Assembly: GCA_945874815.1 (NCBI GenBank)
Contig: CAMCIE010000087.1
Coordinates: 1 to 6,414 of the forward strand
Length of the DNA stretch: 6,414 nt
Direction of reading: 5' to 3'
Origin: an uncultured Bacteroidales bacterium
Lineage (GTDB): Bacteria; Bacteroidota; Bacteroidia; Bacteroidales; UBA932
The notes beneath the pieces are model-generated. The model was not told the origin of the DNA. It saw only the letters and a program-made list of their open reading frames with translations, and did not search any database. Both the position numbers and the translations under genes were made by a program. Shown piece by piece: positions 1-4,396 of this stretch; the first letter of the stretch is position 1, and every line of letters begins with the position of its first letter.

Positions 1-891
1 GTAGTTTGCTCTTTTTCTTACTGCCACGGAGTCCCTCAGAAGCTTGATGAACTCTTCGGTGGCGCGTTTGCGATAGGATTTGTGTAAAGTATGCACGCAG
101 CCTTCCATAATATTGTCAGGCACTTCGATCGGGATAGCTTTCATTTCAGCGGACTGGAGTACGGCAGAGGAAAGAAGGGTTATCATATTGCTTCCTCTCA
201 CCAGGTCGAGCATTACGTTGGCATCGTTCAGTTCCACTCTGATTTTCAATTGTTCCGCTGCTCCGGGGAACATTTTGTCGAAAGCATTTCTGGCCTGCAG
301 CCCCTTTGACGGCATGGCGATGCTGTACGGCATGATGTCATTGAGGGTGACAGAGTCACGGTCAGCAAGGGGATGGTCGCGTCTTGCGATTATGGACAGG
401 CAATTGTCGAAAAGTACGTGGGATTCGATATCCGGATAAAGTCTGGAAGGCTTGAAGGCAAGGACGAAGTCCAGTTCCCTTTTCTGGAGAAGATCCATCA
501 GCTCTTCCATTGTTTTGTAGACAATGTTCAGCTTGACTCCCGGATAAATTTTCAGAAATTCCATCACGGTCTCGGTGAGCAGGGGCGCAAAGCTGTATGT
601 GATGCCGATGTTCAGAGAGCCAGACAGCATTTGCTGAAGGTCCTTTATGCGGTCCTGACATGCAGCCGCATCCTGAAGCGTGCGCTGGGCCAGTGGCAGA
701 AGCTGTTCTCCGCTTTCGGTAAGCTGAACCGAATGGCTGTCTCTGATGAAGAGGTCGCTTCCCAACTCCTGTTCAAGCTGTCTGATCTGTTGTGACAGTG
801 TACTTTGAGTTACGAAGAGAAGTCTTGCAGCCTCGGAGAAATTCAAAGTCTGGGCTGTCTTGACAAAATATCTCAATTGTCTTAGTTCCAT
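1..891 (-). CDS. LysR-family transcriptional regulator, C-terminus cut by window edge
   Basis: This is a DNA-binding transcription regulator of the LysR type. The reading frame is open from the ATG at 891 to the left edge without a stop, giving 297 residues, so only the last few residues of a typical family member of about 300 can be missing. The protein begins MELRQLRYF. A winged helix-turn-helix covers about residues 3-60, with the family signature NFSEAARLL then QSTLSQQIRQLEQELG (17-44) and LFIRD. A linker helix follows, then a periplasmic-binding-protein-like effector domain from about residue 92 (GSLNIGITYSFAPLLTE) onward. No in-frame ATG lies upstream of 891. The gene is 31 bp downstream of a small membrane-protein gene on the same strand and may share its promoter. 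The effector and target genes cannot be read from the sequence; divergent targets, common in the family, are not seen here. Confidence 0.93.
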   Translation of the reverse strand, partial: MELRQLRYFVKTAQTLNFSEAARLLFVTQSTLSQQIRQLEQELGSDLFIRDSHSVQLTESGEQLLPLAQRTLQDAAACQDRIKDLQQMLSGSLNIGITYSFAPLLTETVMEFLKIYPGVKLNIVYKTMEELMDLLQKRELDFVLAFKPSRLYPDIESHVLFDNCLSIIARRDHPLADRDSVTLNDIMPYSIAMPSKGLQARNAFDKMFPGAAEQLKIRVELNDANVMLDLVRGSNMITLLSSAVLQSAEMKAIPIEVPDNIMEGCVHTLHKSYRKRATEEFIKLLRDSVAVRKRANY

Positions 892-904
892 ACCTATAGC
901 TTTT

Positions 905-919
905 GCCGGCTCAGCCGGT
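905..919 (-). promoter_or_regulatory. GC-rich hairpin between the small ORF and lysR
   Basis: A perfect 5-bp inverted repeat, CCGGC (906-910) and GCCGG (914-918), encloses a 3-nt loop. It fills most of the 31-bp gap between the stop of the small membrane-protein gene and the lysR start. On the minus strand it is followed by CAAAAGC rather than a run of T, so it is not a standard intrinsic terminator. It could weaken read-through or translation into lysR, or protect the 3' end of the upstream message. This is inferred from position only. Confidence 0.4.
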
Positions 920-922
920 GGT

Positions 923-1084
923 TTATTCCATCAGATTTTTATACTTTTCGAGTGCTTCCTGAAGATTCTCAGGCTGTTTGTTTGAAACACGGAGTGTTTC
1001 TTTTCTCATTGTGCGAACTTTCTCCACAAACTCAAGTACGAATGCCATTGCAAGGCATGAAGCGATAATTAACAAACCTTTCAT
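923..1084 (-). CDS. small single-pass membrane protein, 53 aa, function unknown
   Basis: A 53-residue ORF starts at the ATG at 1084 (MKGLLIIASCLAMAF) and ends with TAA at 923-925. Residues 3-20 are a hydrophobic stretch long enough to cross the membrane once. The rest is charged and probably helical (EFVEKVRTMRKE, then PENLQEALEKYKNLME), and likely lies in the cytoplasm by the positive-inside rule. IASC at 7-10 resembles a lipobox, but only nine residues precede the cysteine and hydrophobic residues continue after it, so a membrane anchor is the better reading. The case for a real gene is good: a TACCTTTG promoter box sits about 26 bp upstream of the ATG, the leader is A-rich as is usual in Bacteroidetes, and it fills the adk-lysR gap. 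I do not recognise a family. A link to the adjacent lysR is possible but unproven. Confidence 0.68.
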   Translation of the reverse strand: MKGLLIIASCLAMAFVLEFVEKVRTMRKETLRVSNKQPENLQEALEKYKNLME

Positions 1085-1109
1085 AACTTTTACCTTTTGT
1101 TTTCGGGGC

Positions 1110-1141
1110 GCAAAGGTAACAGGTGAAATCTGTCTGTGAAA
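1110..1141 (-). promoter_or_regulatory. Bacteroidetes-type promoter for the small ORF (and perhaps lysR)
   Basis: On the minus strand TACCTTTGC (1118 down to 1110) matches the Bacteroidetes -7 consensus TAnnTTTG exactly. TTTC at 1141-1138 lies 19 bp upstream, the expected spacing for the -33 element, and differs from TTTG by one base. Transcription would start near 1103-1106, leaving a leader of about 20 nt, A-rich before the ATG at 1084. Direct repeats overlap the spacer and the -33 element. Confidence 0.65.
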
Positions 1142-1143
1142 TC
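1123..1143 (-). repeat. 8-bp direct repeats over the promoter spacer and -33 element
   Basis: GTGAAATC occurs at 1123-1130 and again at 1136-1143, separated by TGTCT, so the repeat period is 13 bp. The two copies cover the spacer and the -33 element of the promoter for the small ORF and lysR. That position would suit a repressor that blocks RNA polymerase, but neither the binding protein nor the activity can be shown from the sequence. Confidence 0.45.
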
Positions 1144-1176
1144 ATCGGTTCGTGTTTGTTTCGATTGTGGCCTTCG

Positions 1177-1215
1177 AAAAAAATAATGGAGCAGGTTGAA
1201 TGATGCCCGCTCCAT
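1177..1215 (-). terminator. intrinsic terminator of the hpt-adk operon
   Basis: Read on the minus strand, a 10-bp stem (1215-1206 pairing with 1195-1186, one G-U pair) surrounds a 10-nt loop and is followed directly by TATTTTTTT. This is a textbook rho-independent terminator, starting 9 nt after the adk stop codon. It separates the purine genes from the small ORF and lysR, which therefore need their own promoter. Confidence 0.92.
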
Positions 1216-1224
1216 ATTGTTTTA

Positions 1225-1800
1225 CTAAAACTTATCCATAACAGCGAAGATGCTTTCTTTTACCTGGTCTATATTGCCGGTGCCGTCAACTTCGTGATAT
1301 TTGTCTGAATTCTTGTAGTAGTTGATAAGCGGCTCAGTCTGCTGATGATATGTGCTGATGCGGTTGTTGATGATTTCTTCGCTTGCATCATCAGCGCGGC
1401 CTTCCTTGAGAGCCCTTCCCTTGATGCGTTCCATAATCATTGCATCCGGAATCATGATTGATACTGTGGCCGTTACCTGTTCGCCGGTTTTGGAAAGCAG
1501 CGCATCAAGTGATTCAGCCTGAGCAATCGTCCTTGGAAATCCGTCCAGAAGGAATCCATCCACGCCTTTTATTGTGCGGAATTCAGATTCAATCATACCC
1601 TCAACGACTTCGTCAGGAACGAGGCAGCCGTTCTCAATGAGTTCCTTTGCCTTAAGTCCGAGTTCAGTTCCTGCAGCAATTTCTTTGCGCAGAAGTGCTC
1701 CTGTGGAGATGTGATGAAGATTGTATCTCTCCACCATTGCAGTGGCCTGGGTGCCTTTGCCGGCTCCCGGAGGCCCGAAAAGAATGTAATACTTTGTCAT
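1225..1800 (-). CDS. adk: adenylate kinase, short-LID form
   Basis: Adenylate kinase interconverts ATP plus AMP and two ADP in the cytoplasm, setting the adenylate energy balance. At 191 residues it is the short bacterial form. The P-loop GPPGAGKGT is at 9-17, the AMP-binding stretch HISTG..LR at 30-38, DGFPRT at 86-91, and the LID region at about 125-138 ends in GRADD (134-138). Conserved R147 follows. The LID lacks the four-cysteine zinc site of long-form enzymes. Residue 35 is Ala (STGALLR), whereas most family members have Asp (STGDLLR or STGDMLR); all other key residues are present. It lies 57 bp downstream of hpt and ends in a strong terminator, so hpt-adk looks like a closed two-gene operon. 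In many Bacteroidetes, as I recall, obgE follows adk; it does not here. Confidence 0.97.
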   Translation of the reverse strand: MTKYYILFGPPGAGKGTQATAMVERYNLHHISTGALLRKEIAAGTELGLKAKELIENGCLVPDEVVEGMIESEFRTIKGVDGFLLDGFPRTIAQAESLDALLSKTGEQVTATVSIMIPDAMIMERIKGRALKEGRADDASEEIINNRISTYHQQTEPLINYYKNSDKYHEVDGTGNIDQVKESIFAVMDKF

Positions 1801-1809
1801 GTCCGATTA

Positions 1810-1833
1810 TATAATTCGAGTTTAGGAATTATA
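1810..1833 (-). promoter_or_regulatory. AU-rich stem-loop in the hpt-adk intergenic gap
   Basis: A perfect 8-bp inverted repeat, TATAATTC (1810-1817) and GAATTATA (1826-1833), has an 8-nt loop. In the minus-strand message the stem ends 9 nt before the adk ATG at 1800, so it could affect adk translation or RNA processing. The stem is all A-U except one G-C pair, so it is weak and may be chance. No TAnnTTTG box is visible in this 57-bp gap, which supports adk being co-transcribed from the hpt promoter. Confidence 0.3.
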
Positions 1834-1857
1834 AGATTTCTTGTCTGTGCCAAAATC

Positions 1858-2406
1858 TCATTGAGCATCATCAAGGACATATATGTCTTTGAGATTTCTT
1901 CCGAGTTCATTATAGTCAAGACCGAATCCGACAATGAATTTATTAGGGATGGGGATGGCTATATATTCGAGTTTAAGATCTTTGAGACATGCTTCCGGCT
2001 TGTGGAGCAGGGTGCAGACAATGCTTTCTTTTGCGCCCTTTTCCTTGAGGATTTCCTTGAGTTCAACTATTGTGTTGCCTGTGTCCACGATATCCTCAAC
2101 TATTATAACCCTCTTTCCTGTGATATCAGCGGTCAGTCCCATGGCCTGTTTGACCCTGCCGGTGCTGCTGACTCCTTCATAGGAAGTCAGTTTAATGGAT
2201 ACCAGCTGGCAGGCAAAATCCAGCCTTTTCATCAGTTCGCTTGTGAACATTATCGAGCCGTTGAGCACGCAAAGCAGAACGGGAACATCCTCGCAGTCCT
2301 TGAAATCTTCATTCATCTTGTCAGCCACTTTGTCAATGGCCGCCGTGATTTCTTCATAAGGAATAAATGTCCTGAAAGTCTTGTCAAAAATAGTTATACG
2401 TTCCAT
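1858..2406 (-). CDS. hpt: hypoxanthine phosphoribosyltransferase
   Basis: Hpt transfers the phosphoribosyl group of PRPP to hypoxanthine (and usually guanine), making IMP or GMP with release of pyrophosphate. It is a cytoplasmic purine-salvage enzyme. The PRPP-binding motif VIIVEDIVDTGNT is at 100-112, with the acidic pair E104 and D105. LNGSIMF at 48-54 is the pyrophosphate-contact loop, SYEG.SSTG from residue 75 is the flexible active-site loop, LLHKPEA is at 133-139, and PNKFIVGFGLDY at 154-165 supplies the purine-binding lysine and the late Asp. I chose the ATG at 2406 (182 residues, MERITIFDK). An in-frame ATG at 2433 would add nine residues, but it lies only about 10 nt from the probable transcription start and family members normally begin near MERI. 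First gene of a two-gene operon with adk. Confidence 0.96.
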   Translation of the reverse strand: MERITIFDKTFRTFIPYEEITAAIDKVADKMNEDFKDCEDVPVLLCVLNGSIMFTSELMKRLDFACQLVSIKLTSYEGVSSTGRVKQAMGLTADITGKRVIIVEDIVDTGNTIVELKEILKEKGAKESIVCTLLHKPEACLKDLKLEYIAIPIPNKFIVGFGLDYNELGRNLKDIYVLDDAQ

Positions 2407-2448
2407 ATTAATAAATGCTTCGCTCAAAGCCAAACCTGAGAAAGATGC

Positions 2449-2480
2449 GCAAAATTACTTAAAACTTATTAAAAAAGAAA
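2449..2480 (-). promoter_or_regulatory. Bacteroidetes-type promoter for hpt-adk
   Basis: On the minus strand TAATTTTGC (2457 down to 2449) matches the -7 consensus TAnnTTTG exactly. TTTC (2480-2477), one base from the -33 consensus TTTG, sits 19 bp upstream. Transcription would begin near 2443-2446, about 38-40 nt before the chosen hpt start. The surrounding DNA is strongly A+T-rich. Confidence 0.65.
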
Positions 2481-2488
2481 AATCTTGA

Positions 2489-2508
2489 GTTGTTTTTTGA
2501 AAAACAAC
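2489..2508. promoter_or_regulatory. perfect palindrome between divergent hpt and barrel-gene promoters
   Basis: GTTGTTTTT (2489-2497) and AAAAACAAC (2500-2508) form a perfect 9-bp inverted repeat around the bases TG. It lies upstream of the -33 region on both sides: it ends 21 bp before the plus-strand -7 box and starts 9 bp beyond the hpt -33 box. It could be an operator controlling both divergent units, or just a hairpin-prone A/T tract. Neither strand gives a gene end here, so a terminator role is unlikely. Confidence 0.4.
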
Positions 2509-2529
2509 AAATAATCGGCTTCTACCGTG

Positions 2530-2538
2530 TATTTTTGC
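2530..2538 (+). promoter_or_regulatory. -7 promoter box of the helix-hairpin-helix barrel gene
   Basis: TATTTTTGC matches TAnnTTTG exactly and lies 28 bp before the ATG at 2567, predicting a leader of about 24 nt. No good TTTG-like -33 element is present at the usual 19-21 bp spacing. The nearest TTTG, at 2496-2499, is 30 bp away inside the palindrome. This may indicate a weak or activator-dependent promoter. Confidence 0.5.
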
Positions 2539-2566
2539 TTCATCCGGTCAAAGACGGGGATATGTT

Positions 2567-4396
2567 ATGAAAGGGATGTGCAGAAAGATTTTTATTGCTG
2601 CGATGCTGATTTCAGTGGCGCTGACGGCTTACGGTCAGGATTATGAGCCGATGGAAGCAATCGCTTTTTTCTATGGAGCTGTGTCAGCCGAGCAGCTGGA
2701 TGAGGATGATGTGGACAGAATGGAGGCTTTGATCCGTCATCCTGTGGACATTAATGCGGCCTCCATTTCCAAGATGGTCGAATCCGGATTGTTCTCGCAA
2801 TATCAGGCAGCCTCGATTGCTTCATATATTCAGAATCATGGGCAGGTGATGTCCATGACGGAGCTGGCAGCCATAGACGGAATTGGAAAGGACTTTGCAG
2901 CCAGACTGGCTCCTTTCATATCCATCCGCACAGGAGCGGTCGGACCTAAAAGGGCGGGATTCTGTGGGGAAGTCTGTGCCAGAGGTGGATGGAAGCCGTC
3001 TTTCGATGGAGGAAGCAGGTGGAGCGCAGGTGTGAAACTGAATGCTGAAACTGCCTGGGGATGGTCGGCGGGCATTGCCATGTCCAAGACATATTCAGAC
3101 AAAATCGATCCCAAAGCCGCGACCGCATATCTTGCATGGGAAGGTCGGAGGTCTGGACTGAAAATCATAGCAGGCGAGTTCGGCCTCAGATTCGGACAGG
3201 GACTTGCTCTGTGGACCGGGATGGGTATGAGCGGCATTTCCACTGTGTCTTCATTGGAACGCAGACCTTCAGGACTTGTCACATCTTCCTCTTTTTCAGC
3301 AAATTATACCTTGACAGGGCTCGCAGCAAGATATTCACCCGGAAAATTCGTCATAAGTTGCGGACTTGCCCTTCCCGGTATCAGGAACATTTCCGGTTTG
3401 GCAAGTGATCTGCACCTGATGCCTTTTGCAGATTGCACATATCTTCTGGACAATGGCCAGATAGCCCTTTCCGCTTATCTTGATGCCTTGCCCTTTGGGG
3501 GAGTGGGAAATGGACAAAGATGTAAGGAAGCAAAGGTTTCATTGTCGGAGAGATGGTGCATTGGCGGGCACAATATTTTCTCTGAATTGGCTTTCGATTT
3601 TCTCCCGAGGGCTCCCGCCGGCCTGATCGGATATACTGGCAGAGCGTGTGAGGGTTTGAGGCTTGGAGCCGTAGTCCGGTATTATCCTTCTGAATATCAG
3701 GCTTCAAGGAGCAATGCTCCCCGTTCTTTGACCAAGTGCTCGAATGAGCATGGAGCGACTTTCTCCGGAGATTTCTCCTTTGGAAAGGCTGTTGAGCTGG
3801 AACGTGATGATGAATATCTTTCATCTGTGAGCCGGCACAGGGGTTCGTTTTCTTTGGACTGTGCGTATTTCCCTCAGCCCAAATCAAAAGACGATCCGAT
3901 GAGCCGCCAGCTTAAACTGTCATTGGTTTGGAATATTCAGATAGACAGGATGTTTGCCCTGAAATTCACTTCGTCATGCCGTGTGCGTACCTGGGGTAAG
4001 CCTCTTCGGGGTGAAATTCGTGCTGATCTTGTCTGGCGGCTTATGGAATATTACGCATCCTTGAGAGCTGATGTGGTGAAATGTGACGGAGTCGGACTTC
4101 TGGGCTATGCAGATATTGGCTGGAAGGGAAGCACGCTTGCTGCCTGGCTTCGGTTCGGGATGTTTTGCATAGACAGCTGGGATGACAGGATATATGTATA
4201 TGAAAGGGATGCTCCGGGTTCATTCAATGTGCCTGCTTTCAGCGGAAGGGGATTATGGACATCTCTTGCCAGCAGGTGGAAGTTCTCCAATAAGGGGAGT
4301 CTGAACCTGAGGCTCGCACTGACAGATTATCCTTTCATGCAAAACAAAAAGCCCGGCAATGCCGAGCTTAAAGTTCAGTTGAATTGGCGGTTCTGA
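2567..4396 (+). CDS. exported helix-hairpin-helix protein with predicted outer-membrane beta-barrel
   Basis: This 609-residue protein is of a type found in Bacteroidetes and usually annotated as helix-hairpin-helix domain-containing. A signal peptide (MCRKIF, then a hydrophobic core to about residue 22) ends at AYG|QD. Residues about 61-118 form a tandem helix-hairpin-helix module: DINAASISKMVESGLF..., then ELAAIDGIGKDFAARLAPF with the hairpin GIG at 105-107, resembling ComEA. From about 130 onward the protein is rich in alternating aromatic and small residues in amphipathic strands, including the block GEFGLRFGQGLALW (203-216). It ends in LKVQLNWRF with a terminal Phe, a typical outer-membrane barrel signal. 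The barrel is inferred from strand pattern. Function is unknown; DNA binding or uptake is possible but unproven, since helix-hairpin-helix folds also bind proteins. An ATG at 2562 is rejected because a stop follows at once. Its stop abuts the mltD stop. Confidence 0.88.
   Translation: MKGMCRKIFIAAMLISVALTAYGQDYEPMEAIAFFYGAVSAEQLDEDDVDRMEALIRHPVDINAASISKMVESGLFSQYQAASIASYIQNHGQVMSMTELAAIDGIGKDFAARLAPFISIRTGAVGPKRAGFCGEVCARGGWKPSFDGGSRWSAGVKLNAETAWGWSAGIAMSKTYSDKIDPKAATAYLAWEGRRSGLKIIAGEFGLRFGQGLALWTGMGMSGISTVSSLERRPSGLVTSSSFSANYTLTGLAARYSPGKFVISCGLALPGIRNISGLASDLHLMPFADCTYLLDNGQIALSAYLDALPFGGVGNGQRCKEAKVSLSERWCIGGHNIFSELAFDFLPRAPAGLIGYTGRACEGLRLGAVVRYYPSEYQASRSNAPRSLTKCSNEHGATFSGDFSFGKAVELERDDEYLSSVSRHRGSFSLDCAYFPQPKSKDDPMSRQLKLSLVWNIQIDRMFALKFTSSCRVRTWGKPLRGEIRADLVWRLMEYYASLRADVVKCDGVGLLGYADIGWKGSTLAAWLRFGMFCIDSWDDRIYVYERDAPGSFNVPAFSGRGLWTSLASRWKFSNKGSLNLRLALTDYPFMQNKKPGNAELKVQLNWRF
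4341..4369 (-). terminator. mltD intrinsic terminator inside the 3' end of the converging gene
   Basis: On the minus strand, a 9-bp stem (4369-4361 pairing with 4357-4349, one U-G pair) has the loop ATT and is followed by TTTTTGTTTT. It begins 27 nt beyond the mltD stop codon. All of it lies within coding sequence of the plus-strand barrel gene, where it encodes residues of the turn before the last strand (QNKKPGNAEL). On the plus strand the stem is followed by AAAG, so it should terminate only mltD transcripts. Confidence 0.87.

Noticed and set aside
373..795. Plus-strand open frame of 140 codons over lysR
   Set aside because: It is antisense to a clear LysR gene, and its composition follows from that gene's codons. 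No independent support.
1055..1084. Lipobox-like IASC in the small membrane protein
   Set aside because: The cysteine is at residue 10, leaving too short a signal peptide, and hydrophobic residues continue after it. A membrane-spanning helix fits better.
1711..2439. Plus-strand open frame of 242 codons over hpt and the start of adk
   Set aside because: It lies antisense to two well-recognised enzymes, has no domain I recognise, and has no promoter box in a suitable place. It is a shadow of the real genes.
2836..3282. Minus-strand open frame of 148 codons inside the barrel gene
   Set aside because: It has no recognisable domain and no promoter. The plus-strand frame carries a signal peptide, a helix-hairpin-helix module and a barrel signal.
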